From Struthidea cinerea (lineage: Eukaryota > Chordata > Aves > Passeriformes > Corcoracidae): 64,000 nt of DNA. Position 1 is the first letter of the stretch, and every line of letters begins with the position of its first letter. The notes beneath the pieces are model-generated. The model saw only the letters and a program-made list of their open reading frames with translations. It did not search any database and was not told where the DNA came from. Shown in pieces: positions 1 through 11,745 of the stretch. Both the position numbers and the translations under genes were made by a program. The stretch covers positions 124,001 through 188,000 of the forward strand of contig VZTI01004082.1 of the NCBI GenBank assembly GCA_013397865.1, read 5' to 3'.

Positions 1-1252
1 AAGGGCAACAAGAATACATTAATGCAGTTCAGAAATAAAGCAAGAACAAAATAAATTCCTGTTTCACTTTGGTTTGTCTTTCACAATCATTTTCCTGTTT
101 CAGTCTGGATAATGCTTTCTCTCTTTGTGGCACACCCAGTCCAGGTAGACTATGTATATATTTCCCTATTTATAGCTCTGAAAACACACACACTTAAATG
201 TTCTGTAAGTTATTATAACTCAAACAGAAGCTGTGGGTGAATATTGAAATTGTTGACTGTACCTTTATAAACTGTCTTATGCTGACAGTGTAACTATATG
301 ATGATCCCTTCTGGTTTTAAAATTCCTGACTAATTATGGATTTCTAGCAGACTATTCATAGGTGCACTTGAAGAAAAAAAGGTGTATTCTGCACATTTTT
401 CCAGTGAAATACAGCTACCCTCAGAAGGTAAATTAAATCAGCTTAAAACAAGCTGTAACCCCACAGAGTGGAACATTCCCGCAGTTCAGGTGCTGGTTAC
501 AAAATCAGTTTGACTTTTTGGGACTGATGCAAGAAATGGATGAAGAGATTTCTTTGAACAACAGGAAAGGTTTTGTTTGCATTATTTTTCCTTGCTGGAT
601 CCAGGTTTAGACTGGTTCTCATTTTATCTGTGCCCTGTTCCCCACCTTGACATGAGTACACACAAAGCGGGGGCTTCAAAGCTGGCAGCCCTGGCCTAAC
701 TCTATTCTCGTTGAAAGCATTGGCAAAACTCCCAGTGGCTTCAACAGCAACAGGATTAGGCCAACTCTGAGTGCTTTGAAAAACTCACCCAAGGCAATAA
801 ATCTAGCATTAATTCACAAAAAAGAAAACCAAACAGAAAAAGGAATGAAGAGAGGGAAAAGAAGAATCATCGTTAAGTTGCTCAAAGGCCTTTAACAGAA
901 AAATTACCCCGGTTACGTGTTGTGGTGTAGGGTCTGTGTGGCTGCTACATGAGAGTTTGTGTTAGTCTGCTTAGGACTGTGCAGAGGGTGAGGATCCCTG
1001 TCCTGGCCACTGTGTTCAGAAATTGCTGGTAATCCTGCTGTTTAATGGTGCAAGAGCAAGGAGAGCCCTGTACTCACAGTTCTGACTCACCCAGCCACAG
1101 AACGGCGCTGGATCAGGCCAGCACATGCTTCACCCTTTCCCCTGCAAAGCATGGGCTGCTCCAGCCCACAGTCTCTGGGGGCACTTTGCTGTCATTTATT
1201 TGACATATCTGCATCCACTTGTTCTCAGCTTATCTGGCATGTCTTGTAGTGC
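1..1252. other. unique non-coding DNA, no gene seen
   Basis: No recognisable exon, RNA gene or repeat was found. Open frames are at most about 60 codons and have no domain character. A short purine-rich stretch (about 820-865) and scattered poly(A)-like words are the only low-complexity elements. The stretch ends at the 5' break of a CR1 retrotransposon. Confidence 0.6.
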
Positions 1253-1568
1253 CTAAGGGGGGCCTACAAGAAAGCCAGAGAAGATCTTTTTACAAGAGCA
1301 TGTAGTGATAGGACAGGGGAGAAGAGCTTCAAACAGAAAGTGGGTACGTTTAGATTGCATATTAGGAAGAAATTCTTCATTGGGAGGTGGAGTGTGAGAC
1401 ACTTGAACAAGTTGCCCAGAGAAGTTTGGATGCCCCATATTTTGACGTGTTCAAGGCCAGGTTGGATGGAGCTCTGAGCAACCAGGTTTAGTGGAAGGTA
1501 CGCCCATGGTGGGTGGGTTGGAGGTAGATGGTCTTTAAGGTCCTTTCCAACTCAAATGATTCTGTGAT
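1253..1568 (+). mobile_element. CR1 retrotransposon, 5'-truncated 3' end
   Basis: This is the last ~315 bases of an avian CR1 LINE on the plus strand. It begins with the GGGGGCCTACAAGAAAGC word, runs through the C-terminal ORF2 region (GTTGCCCAGAGAAG, then GTTCAAGGCCAGGTTGGATG), and ends with the 3' UTR words GGTCCTTTCCAACTCAAATG and ATTCTGTGATT. The 5' truncation is typical of target-primed reverse transcription. The reading frame carries indels and stops, for example around 1385-1440, so nothing is translated. It is a moderately diverged, fixed, inactive copy. The subfamily was not determined. Confidence 0.95.
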
Positions 1569-1833
1569 TTACATAATCTTCTTTACCACTCTTTTACCTA
1601 TGCCTGTCTTTGAATTACCTCCCTTATGCTGGTGCTCTTCTGGCACAGAGATAAATTAGATAGCTGTTAACCTACCATAATGGAAGGCACATAGGAAACC
1701 ATTCAAAGAGCTTCTGACATTTCAGTTTCAGGTCATTTGCATTTCATGTATGAGTTGGAATCCTCCTCATTGTATTTCATGCACACCAAAATATGGAATT
1801 ACAAAATAAAAATTGCAAACATGTTGGTTTGTG

Positions 1834-2012
1834 ATTTGGTGTGAGGGTTTTTTGGTTTGGTTTGGTTTGGTTTGGTTTGGTTTGGTTTGGTTTTTTGGGG
1901 GGTTTTTGGGAGGGGTTTTCTTTGTGTTTTTTTGTGTGTGGGTTTTTTCTTTTGTTTGTTTGTTTGTTTGTGGGTTAGGTTTGGGGGTGGGGAGGGTTGG
2001 GGGTTTTTTTGT
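1834..2012 (+). repeat. G/T-rich low-complexity tract with GGTTT repeat and G-runs
   Basis: The plus strand carries tandem GGTTT units (about 1855-1892), then G-runs separated by T-runs (1897-1915), GTTT units (about 1953-1970), and at 1983-2003 four G-runs of 5, 4, 3 and 5 bases with loops of only 1-2 bases. The last part fits the usual intramolecular G-quadruplex rule. Open frames here (glycine/phenylalanine-rich on plus, lysine/proline/threonine-rich on minus) are composition artefacts. Confidence 0.9.
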
Positions 2013-5000
2013 TTGTTTTCTTTTCACTAGAGACATGAACCTTGGAGAAATGGGACCAAAAAATGCAGTGGCAAAATAATTTGGGTATGAATGCAGTAGG
2101 ACTGCATTTTTGCCATCATTGTATTGAATATCAGAACCTCCACCTGAACTTCTTTTTCCTTTCACCCTTAACATTGCAGCAGGCTTTGCCATCGTCTGTG
2201 CTGCCACAAAGTGAGTAATGCTCAAAGCATTGACAACACTTTTTCCTGAAAAGGTGACTTTGGAAGTTGTCCAGACTCTTCTCAACTCTCGGAAATGGTC
2301 ACGATTTCTTACCTTCACAAAGTGACTTGCCTCTCACAGATGCTGGTATAGATAGGTGGTATTTCCCCCTTCACTGTTCATGAACTCCTCAAGCTGCCCT
2401 GGAAAAGCAAAAGGGCTTTACATAGACCTACAGTGTGCCATTATCATTGTGCAAGGATTTGTCCTTATTTTCAGAGGAGGAGAGCATTCATACCTCCTGC
2501 TGACATCTTAGAGGAAAAAAATAATTTTATGTAACAAAGATGTTAGCATATGTCTTGTCTCAGACACCTAATTGTGATTTTTATTTCAACCAATGTTATT
2601 ATGTTAATCCCAACAAATTTTATTTGCAAATTCTTCCATTCACCTTTTATGGAATCATAAAAAGCTGCATCCAGGGTTTGAAATAGTAAAAGAGAAGATT
2701 CTGGCATCCTTTTTTAGCCACCAAGACCTTCAGGTTTGCATTGCTATAGATTCAAAGCCTTATATTCCTCTTCTGGCTGCGTATCAGCATTATTCTTGCA
2801 CAATTTCATGACCACAAGTTGAATTAATGTACATTTTCAATGTGAAAGAGAATTCCTGATGCATGTTAAGCACAAACAGACTGATAGAGTATTTGTAAGA
2901 ATACCATTAATCTGTCTGAAAATGACCTAGGAGTTTGCTGCTCACACAAAAACTACGACTGGTGTTTTTGCCAGAGAAATGCGCCTAGCTAGAATTTTAT
3001 ATCTAGATCTGGGGAATTAATTGATTTGCAGGGTTCACTGGCAGATCTACAAGAATTCATTTTGCATCAGCCTGGGATGAAGTGTACAGCCAAATGAAAA
3101 GCAGGAAAAATAATTTTTGATTGACAACAAGTTTTAGGTTTTGGGAGGGATTACTTGTTTCCTTGTTCATTCTTTCATAGAACTGAAGTTGATTTCCAAA
3201 TGCTGTGAACTAAAAATAAAATCTCAAAACTAAAATGCTGACATTTTTCCAGTTTTGAGACTTTTTTCCTTAAGCAGCTTACAAAAAAATAAGGACAAAA
3301 TTGAATCACTGTTTTTCAAGAAAAACATTTTGGCCAAAAAAGTTTTATTAAACTCTGCACCCAGTGTCTTCCCATAGTGCTTATCCACTTTTTTAATACA
3401 CAGTGGGAACATGGTGAAATGCTAAACTTAGTGGAAATTCAGTAAAACTATGCAAAAGGGCAAGTCAGCACAGAAGACAAAAGGAACTATGATGTTTAGT
3501 TTTTAGTTAAAGCTATTAAACTAGATGATAGCTATGTCCACATCAACCTTGTTAAACCATGCAGAACTGCATTTTTTTCCCTTTCTTTTAGTAAACCCTA
3601 AGACACTTCTAATATATCTGCTTCTCCGTATGTTCAAAAGTTAATTGTGATCTTGGAGTGGGACAAAGTAAATGTTGTTAGAACAGGAAATCACACATGA
3701 TCAAAATAAATGCATTGTCATTTTTGTATTTCCCTGACATTCACACATTTGTTATTTTTATATTTTCTTAATATTCACAGCTCATAATTTATATTAGTGA
3801 TTAATTTAAAAAGTAAAAGATTATCTTATTTCCTAAGTTAGATGGCATTATTCCATCAGTGATCATGACCTACTTGTTAAACCAAAGGAGCCTGAGATTT
3901 TAATGGCAGCTGTCACACAAATATGCAAACAACAAATATCTATAGGCTAACACAACAAGTACAAAACCAAAGAAGAATGCTGAAGAAAGAATGAATTTTG
4001 GGAAGTTTTCATTTGTTCACAGACAATTCACATGTGAAATACAAAGATAGCGTGTGAGGTGCTGCAGCGTGATGGTCATTTTATGACAGCCCATGCATAG
4101 TCACTATGAGTACAGAGACAGGCAGTTTTGGCAAGTGGTTCCTTAATTTGTAGGAATGCTAACATCAATGACAACTTTTCCATTACCTTCACTGGTGTTC
4201 AGACTAGGCCTTAAGGTAGCAGCAGAAGCAGCTAGCAAATTTAACTTTGCTGTCAACCCTGCTTTGAAACCGAGGTTCATATCTAGCCATTGTTACGCCA
4301 TGGCTTGTTGCAGTGGCAGTCAGAGCGCTTTCTGTATGCTGCACTTTTGCTTTCTGCAGTCTTCAGTGAAGATCAAAGCATCCCACATGGTGGAATAAGA
4401 CAGACTCTGCAAATATGATGCTGGCAGTAGCCTGAAGTAATTGCAGTAGCAAGAGCCTTGCTGGAAACCAGCAGCATGATGTGCTGCTGAGCACAGAAGT
4501 GATACCGGAACAGTAGGATAAATAGTGTGGACTGGAGTGGCTGTTGCAGCTGGGAGAAACCACTGGTGAGTATAAGAAGAAAAGGCCGATGCATCAGAAC
4601 TTGGTTTGTTTAATGACTTGGAAAAAATTCACAGGCCTGAAGAGTGGATGGAATTTATTGTGACTTCTGTTAAGTTTGCGTTTCCAAGGTACTGTTGATC
4701 ACCTATTGGGGTAAAGCATTTCTTTTGAATGAAATATAAATTCCCATTCAGAGATGTGAGTGAAATTAGGTGGTATTTTCTGCTGTTGCATTTGAATTGT
4801 AAAAGTAAAAGGTACGTAATCTTAGCAAAGACTAAGGTGCACTGGACTCATTCGTCTGCCATTTCCCAAGAGATCTAAAGCTGACTTTTGGTTCTCCAAA
4901 CATTCTAGAGTTTGTTAATCCAGGAAAAACATATTTGAAATGGATCTTACATTCCTTTTTGAGATCCGAACTTGGTTTTTTGCCAAAGTGGTTTGAAGTA

Positions 5001-6666
5001 GTCTCTTAGCCAGTACGTATCTCAGACCTTCACTTCTGAGCACAAAACACGTAATCAGAAAGCCCTGGACTGGCCTAGAGATAACATTCCACCCTGGGAC
5101 ACTGGCAGATAAAAATGAGTGAGTTTGGATTTTCCTGATTCCATACAAACAGCAAAAAAGTTGAAGGTTAGAATTTTTGAGCTAAGGTTGAAGTATGTGG
5201 ATTAAAGAGCAAGACTGATACCAAGAAATAGACTATTGTTTTAATGATAGCTTAAAAAATACCCCAAACAGTCTGGAGGTCTGTGCCTTCCCTGCAGTTA
5301 TGGAGTGATCCCAGGAACATCTAAAAGAACAGTGTGATCTCCACATTCATGTGTCCTGCTTCCAAAATATTTTGTTTTCTTGCAGGCAACAGGAATTGTG
5401 TGCAAGCACCTAAAACAGTAGTTGCAGTGTACTAAGTCACTAGATGAGCTTAGGTACTACTTTGAGAGCAGTCTTTGCCCATACTTCAGGTGGTGATTCT
5501 GATTGAATGTGTGGGGAGGGAATATGGGATGCATGAGGTCCCTGAAATGCCCTTCACACTGAAGTGTAGCTGTATCTTTTCATCTTGTATTTTTATACAA
5601 CTACTTTGTATTTGCTAACTTCAAGCAAGATTTTGGCCTTAAAAATGCACATAGTCATTTTCTCTGCTGTCAGAACAAGTTCAGACACATATGTTACGAG
5701 TGATTTTAAAACAATGCATTCATTTCATAAAGCACTTGAATGACTACCTGGCACATGTTTGAACTCTGTCTGATAACTGTAGTATTTATTTTGATAGTTT
5801 CCTGCTTCAAAGTCTGGCACTCTGATGAAATCCCGACCACTTCATAAAAAGAAAATGACGGCATTAATGTTGCCAGCAGGAGGGTGTAAGCCACAACCAT
5901 TTGAAAAAAATGGCATGGCTTTTTTTAGCTGAGCCCCTTCCTGGGAGTTGATTGCTATGGAAAAGAGAGGTAAGAATTAGCTGCTTTTACAAATGTCAAT
6001 GTTCTTAGAAGGTTCAAGCAACGAGAGGTGCTGAAAAGTATGGCAGCCAAATCCTCATTTTCTGACACTAATCTTGTCACTTCTGTGACATTCTTGGCCT
6101 CTTCTAACCCAGCGTCTGGGAATTTGAGACTTAATCTTTGGTCTACCACATGCTGGTGCAGAATATAGCTGCTGCAAAATGAGACCAACCTACAAATGGG
6201 GAATAGATCTATTTAAAAATGAAAAATCCCATCCCCCTCATTCTTCCTTAGCATAGGCATTTTTAGAACCAGATTTCAGTCTCGTACTGACCACTTAATA
6301 CTTTGTAAGCTGTGTCCTGCCAGACAGGCAGGAATGTTTTGCTGTTTGTCTTTAAAGCCATCGTGCCATCATGCATGCCTCTGCTGGGAGCATCTACTCA
6401 TTCAACACCACTGTGCAGTTCACATTCTCATTCTTCTTTTCAGGAAAACTCTGTCTGGGTTTGTTTAAATAGTATACCATAAGTGGAGTGAAATAGTATG
6501 AGAATTAATTTTCCATCAGAAAAAGCAAGACAAAAATTTGCTTAGTTTTGTAAGAACACAGTTCATTGCCTGAATACGTGGTGACCTGGTAGTCCTTGTC
6601 AATGGTATCATCTTCCCATTTGGTCTGCATTGCTGAGAGTTTAGATGGGGTAGAGATTCCAAACAC
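2013..6666. other. unique AT-rich non-coding DNA, no gene seen
   Basis: No repeat family, RNA gene or convincing exon was recognised in this 4.6 kb. Open frames reach about 80 codons (for example 4156-4398 plus and 5955-6188 minus). Their translations show no recognisable domain, and length alone is expected by chance in DNA of this composition. The stretch ends abruptly at the 3' tail of an inverted CR1. Confidence 0.6.
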
Positions 6667-7588
6667 TCACAGAATCACAGAATCACAGAATCACAGAACA
6701 TGCTGAGTTAGAAGGGACCCACAAGGATTAACAAGTCCAACTCCTGGCCCTTTACAGGACCATCCTCAAGAATCACACCATGTGCCTGAGAACATTCTTG
6801 AACTCTGTCGGGCTGGTGCTGTGATCACTTCCCTGGGGAGCCTCTTCCAGTGACCAATCACTCTCTGGGTGAAGAATCTTTTCCTGATATCCAACATAAA
6901 CCTCCCCGACACAAATTCAGGCCACTCCTTCAGATCCTGTCACTGCTCACCAGACATAAAAGATCAGTGTTTGCCCCTTCTCTTCCCCTCATGAGGAGGC
7001 TGATTGGTGATTTCCCAGTCCTCTAATTTGTAAAGGTCTCTTTGCAGGGCTTCTCTGCCCTCGAGGGAGTCAACAGCTCCTCCCAGCTTTGCATCATCTG
7101 CGAACTTCATATCCCTCCCAGTCAGGCACCCAAGTCATTTATGAAGATGTTGAAGAGCACAGGGCCAAGGATGGAGCCCTGGAGAACCCCTCCAGTGACA
7201 GGTCCCCAGTCTGATGTCACCCCATTCACTGTAACCCTTTGTGCCTGACCCTTGAGCCAGTTGCTCACCCATCACATGATGTGTTTGTCCAGCTGTGGGC
7301 TGGACATTTTGTCCAGAATGATGATGCGAGAGACGGTATTGAAAGCTTTACTGAAATCCAAAAAGATTACATCAACTGGCTTCCCTTGATCAGCTAGGTG
7401 GGCTACCTTGTCATAAAAGGAATTCAGGTTTGATAAGAAGGAATTTCCACTCATGAAGCTGTGCTGGCCGTGACCAAAGACTGTGTTGTCTTTCAGGTGT
7501 TTTTCAATACCTCTCAGAATAATCTTCTGCATTACTTTACCAGGCACTGAAGTGAGACTGACAGGCCTGTAGTTCCCAGGGTCATCCT
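6667..7588 (-). mobile_element. CR1 retrotransposon with internal deletion
   Basis: On the minus strand this CR1 enters in the RT domain (DPGNYRPVSLTSVPGK, just below 7588). It continues through the RT core to FADD (about 7090-7110), then jumps directly to C-terminal ORF2 and the 3' UTR. It ends in about four copies of the 8-base tail, read as TCACAGAA on the plus strand (6667-6697). The segment normally joining the RT palm to the C-terminal ~100 codons is missing, with the join near 6960-7020, so the copy is internally deleted as well as 5'-truncated. The CTCCCCGACACAAATTCAGG and AATCACTCTCTGGGTGAAG words at 6840-6930 are the reversed CR1 3' region. Confidence 0.95.
7262..7588 (-). pseudogene. 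CR1 ORF2 reverse transcriptase fragment (fingers and motif A)
   Basis: This is an open stretch of the CR1 RT, the enzyme that would reverse-transcribe the element's own RNA at a nicked target. Visible in order are PGKV (fingers), GNSFLSNLNSFYDKV, GKPVDVIFLDFSKAF and LDKMSSPQLDKHIM. The motif A aspartate is kept (LDFSKAF), but the following conserved D is N. Motif C (FADDAKLG) lies further on at about 7090-7110, out of frame and after stops in the ND-L segment. The upstream endonuclease domain and much of the C-terminal part are absent, so no active protein can be made. About 92 codons are open without a break, which suggests only moderate age. Confidence 0.9.
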
Positions 7589-8743
7589 TGCATGCCCTTC
7601 ATTCACAGGTTGTGCAGTCTGTGGTGGGACTGTGCTCAGGGCAGTGGAGTTACTGCCACTGACTCCTCGGTCCCTTAGCTTATGGGGGCCTGTAGTGCTC
7701 CAAGGAACTACCTGCTTCTTCTCAGTTACTGCTCCTGTAAGGTATGAGGAGGTGGCTGTACCAGCTTAACAGTAGCTTTGCATGCCATGATGCCTGACAC
7801 ATTTGCAGTGTTGCTGGGTAACGGTTTGAGACTTCACATCTTTTTTATTATTAATGACATATATCGTACACTCAGCACAAAGGTATCTTCCTCAAGCTTT
7901 TAGTGTGACTCTTGGAGGTAAAGTCCAGGAACATGCCTTTTGCAGCTTGCTCAGAAATAAAGCTAATAGCCTTTAATATCAAAACCTGGGCTGCTGGGAG
8001 GCTGAAATACTAGCATAGAATTATTATGAAGCAACAAGGTTCACCTCAGCTCTGCTCTTCAACCCCTGCTTGCTCCGGATGGCTCTGCTCTAAGATGGCT
8101 CTGTTTACAACATCCTTTCCTGCAGTAGCTGACCTTTTGACTCCCTTGCCTCCACCCCACTGAGGTTAGGAGACAGGATGCAACAGTGAATCTTTCCAGT
8201 GACAGATCCCTTTAGCTTCACTCTTGCTTTTCTCCCAGTCTTGAAGACTTACAACTTGCCCACACAGTGTTATGAACAGGTATTTCCTCTCCCCAAATTG
8301 CCCCTCTTCCTTGCTTGTAAGCAGCAGCCCCTCCTAGATGCTAGAGGTCTAAACAACTACAGATAGGAGCCAAGAATTGGCATCTTGGTGTACAAGGTGC
8401 ACATGTTTTCATCTCAGGTTCAGAGCAAGCTCATCTCTTCAAAATAATTCTTATAAGTGAAAGTGAGGGACAAGGGCTTGTTGCCTCTCATCTGGCAGAG
8501 TGCTTTTGGAGCATCTGGGCTTGCTCTCCATCAGAATGACCTAATTCTACATACATCCATATTGATCTGATCTGCGTCATCATCGATTCAGTGTTCATTA
8601 ATGCAATTGGGTGCAGAAAGCTTTCAGTGGAAATAGAGAGAGAATAATATATGCTGTATTCTTAGAGTGGGAGTGAAATTAGATTATTTTTGTGCTATTC
8701 AGTTGAAACCTACTCAGTGACATTTTAGAAAGGTTGTGTGCAA
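7589..8743. other. unique non-coding DNA, no gene seen
   Basis: Sequence of mixed composition follows the 5' break of the inverted CR1. No exon with plausible splice sites, RNA gene or repeat family was recognised. It leads into the pyrimidine-rich tract at 8744. Confidence 0.6.
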
Positions 8744-8856
8744 AGGCCCTCCCTCTCTCTCCCTCCCCTTCTGCCTTCCCTTCTCCCCTTCTTCTTTTGC
8801 TCTTTCTTCTGCTCCTTGTTGTTGTCCTTGTCTTCCTCCTCCTCCTCCTTCTCTGC
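8744..8856 (+). repeat. polypyrimidine tract with TCC repeats
   Basis: About 110 bases are almost entirely C and T on the plus strand. CTCTCTCC and CCTTC words lead into TCC triplets at about 8833-8850, broken only by a few G and A bases, including the GTTGTTGTCC part near 8818-8830. Such strand-asymmetric tracts can form triplex structures and also resemble an oversized splice acceptor tract. The long open frames across it on both strands (leucine-rich on plus, arginine/glutamate-rich on minus) reflect composition and are not called as genes. Confidence 0.85.
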
Positions 8857-9003
8857 ACAAGGCGGTGGTGGCGACGGTGTGCAGTGAAAGGTACCTCCCC
8901 GTGCAGCCTCTGCCCCTGGCAGACGGCAAAACCCCCGCTGCCACCCGGCACGCTGGAGTTCTGTTTGGCATTGCAGTGCAGGCAAGCAGGTTCTCCCACT
9001 GAG
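8857..9003. other. small CpG-dense, GC-rich island
   Basis: Eight CpG dinucleotides were counted by eye between 8862 and 8952 (GGCGG, GGCGAC, GACGG, CCCGTG, GACGGC, CCCGCT, CCCGGC, CACGCT). This is unusual in a window where most kilobases have very few. It is far shorter than a standard CpG island. It follows the polypyrimidine tract directly, so it could be an exon, a minor promoter or a chance GC patch. No protein similarity was recognised. Confidence 0.4.
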
Positions 9004-11388
9004 GGCACAGGTCAGTGCACAAGTGAGAGATAGCACAAGTGCTGAATTAATTTCACAGCTTCCACGCTGCGCTGGGCATAAGGTGGTTCACAAAGGAGGA
9101 GTGACCTTCTTGTATATCCCCACAGGCTCTTGAGAGGATGTATTTACTCACCTCCTGCTTTAGGAGGAAAAAAGCTTGTCTCTTCTTGTTATATTTCTCA
9201 TTAGAATCAGAACTGCTGGAACTGTTCATGTTAAAGAAGATATGTGGGTGCAGAGCGGTTCTTGATGAGATGAAAAGTTAATGAGATTGGTTTGAGCTAG
9301 AGGCACCAACAATCATGGTGTACAGACACCATACACTTCTCAGTTGAAGACTGAGCGCATAAGAAATGCATGACATGAAAACTCTATGGGTGTTAGCTGA
9401 GAACATACATTTAATGTACCAAATAACACTATCGTGTATTTTTAAAACTTTTAGGAGAAAGCACAAAGAATTGTGCTCTGAGATTTGGTGCAGAGTGTTA
9501 CTCTATGCTGGTTTCATTTGATTTTATTCAAACCCTTTTTTCATTCCCCACAAAGACAAGGTCTCTGACCATTGCTGTTTCCATTGTATGACCACTGAAC
9601 TACAGCTGAACACAGCAGTAGGGTATGTAACAGATAGAAAATACACTGAAATTAGGGAGATGCAAACTATTTACAGTATTTGGTTTGACCACAATGCAGC
9701 AATTATTTTCTTGTGTGATATTAATATAATTATGGAGATAAACTCAGTTGATCACACTGCTTCTAATTGCAAGAGGAAGATATAGCAAAGATGATGCAAG
9801 AGCACAGTTAACATAAAGGAGACTTTTATGAAACAGACATGGAGAAAAACCTAAGGGAAACTGTTCTCTTCCAAGATGCAGTTTGTGCAATTCACAGCTG
9901 TACTGAAAGAAAAGCAAAAACAAAACAGAGAACAAAGATTTTTGAGTGCCCTGTCATAGCTGCCATTTGGTGTGTATGTCAAAAAAGTAAGCACTCTGAT
10001 GCGTATTCGTCTCCCTCTCTCAGGGATTTGCTTTGCCTGGTTAGTGATTCCAGTCTGCTGTTGCCATGAGGGATTCCTGACCCCTCAGTCACATTGATTC
10101 CCTCCCCATTTGGGCATACAATTATTAAAAGGAAAAAGAACTTTTCCAGGACAGAGGAAAAAAAGAAAGGAAAGTTTTATCATGACAGCTTTTAGGAAAT
10201 GGAAGATAAGAAATGTCTTGCATAGTCCTAATGTGTTTCTGTATTAATACACTCCAACAGTCTTGAATACTTCCATGACATCTAGAAATGTACCAAGATA
10301 AATTCTGTTGCCTAAGCTGCTCTCTTTGACATTGTGGCTTTTCAGTTAACTAAACAACAGCAAAAATGCCTGTTGTGTGGGAGAGAGGAAAGTGCTTTGT
10401 AGGTGCTGTGATCAATTCACTGGTGCAGCTGACATGAATGTGCCCTAAGTCCTACTTGATCTTCTTAATACAATGTAATCCTTAATTATCTATTTTGACA
10501 TCTAATGAGCACACAACATGTCTGTGAACTCCCAAGGCATGTATCTGTCTTGCCTTGCTAATCCCGTTATCCTGGCTGCTCCTCTGCTAACTCTACTGCT
10601 GTGAGTGACTCACAGATATGGTGTCTCTCCTTGCTGCCGTATCTCTGACATGTAATCATAATAATTACTCTCCATCATGAGGGAGGTCTGGAAACAATAA
10701 AATCTTCCACCTGTTGACATATGTTGAAGTCTGTGCATGTTTTTCATCCAGGGTATAGTTTGTCAGTCTGGTGCTGAGTTTAAAAGGCCACTGCAGACCT
10801 TTTAATGATATTGATGTTCTTGCTGTGAAGAGGCAACTGAGCAGTGCTCTATTTGACACAGCACGAAGCCATAGCATTAGAGTGGGGGAAAGGACAGATG
10901 GTACTTACTCATGAGCAATCAGGCACAGATTTTTCCTTGGAGAGAGAGAAACAATCCTTTCCTTAACACCTGCTGTTGCCAGGCTCTTCTACCTGAACAG
11001 CAGCGGGGCTGTAGTCCTGCTAACTGTTCCTCAGTAACTGATTGATGGAGTGGTCCTACACTTCCTGAAGCACAGAAGGAGATTCAGAGATTTATCTTTC
11101 CTAGATAACTTATTCTTTGAGGGCTGAACCTTAGTAAAAATTAAGGTCCATAAGAACCCGGGAATTAAACATGTTGTGGAAGTTAAGATGCAGTTAAAAT
11201 CCCTGCATTATTAATGTCTACTTCGTTGACATCACCATGTAACTTGCTGCATTCCCACTAGACTGAATACTGGGATGAATTTAATGACACATCAGCGGGG
11301 TGCAGAGTAGCTTTCAGGATCCAGCTGGGATAATTCAGAGGGGCATCTAACCTCTTTGCAATGTAGCAAAGTCTAGCTCTTAAATACC
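9004..11388. other. unique non-coding DNA, no gene seen
   Basis: AT-rich unique sequence. Open frames reach about 76 codons and lack domain character. No repeats beyond short homopolymers. Confidence 0.6.
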
Positions 11389-11745
11389 TGTGTAATCAAC
11401 CCTTTCTCTGGTTCCATCAGATAAGCAAACTTTGGTGAGAGCAGCAGGTAAGGAAGTCTTGGTAAGAGCAGTAAACATCCTGCTTTTGACTCCATCAGAG
11501 CCCTCCATTTTGGCAATGGCAGATGGAAATTCAGAATTTGTGAATTTGGGTTGGTTCAGCACAAATCTAAGTCTGAATCCATTGGCGTGAATAGAATCTA
11601 TGTCACCCAGCAGAACAGCAATGAGCCAAAACGTGGTATCACCAGGGGAGTACCATGGGGGACATGGACCATGTGACAGTGGTGACTGCCACAGCACATC
11701 TACTGTCTCAAGGAATTTGGTGTCGTTGGTGATGTTGTACCTGCT
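11389..11745 (-). other. unidentified coding-like open stretch (possible exon)
   Basis: About 119 codons are open on the minus strand. On that strand the stretch is preceded by pyrimidine-rich DNA with an AG (CTCCTTTCAAG, then CCCATAGCAG at about 11743) and followed by ACACAG/GTATTT at about 11388, so it could be drawn as an internal exon. The translation contains ITNDTKFLETVDVLW, PPWYSPGDTTFWL and GFRLRFVLNQPKF, none of which I can assign to a family. In 64 kb read in six frames at this composition, a few frames of about 130 codons are expected by chance, so length is not evidence. No neighbouring exon was found. It is listed because of the plausible flanking splice signals only. Confidence 0.15.

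Noticed and set aside
1767..2318. 183-codon minus frame, Lys/Thr/Pro/Asn-rich
   Set aside because: The middle is the GGTTT tract read on the other strand; no conserved domain lies at either end.
7042..7248. 68-codon plus-strand open frame
   Set aside because: Antisense to the inverted CR1 RT motif C region.
8679..9036. Several ~100-codon frames on both strands
   Set aside because: They exist because the polypyrimidine tract lacks stops; the translations are Leu/Ser/Pro or Arg/Lys/Glu runs.
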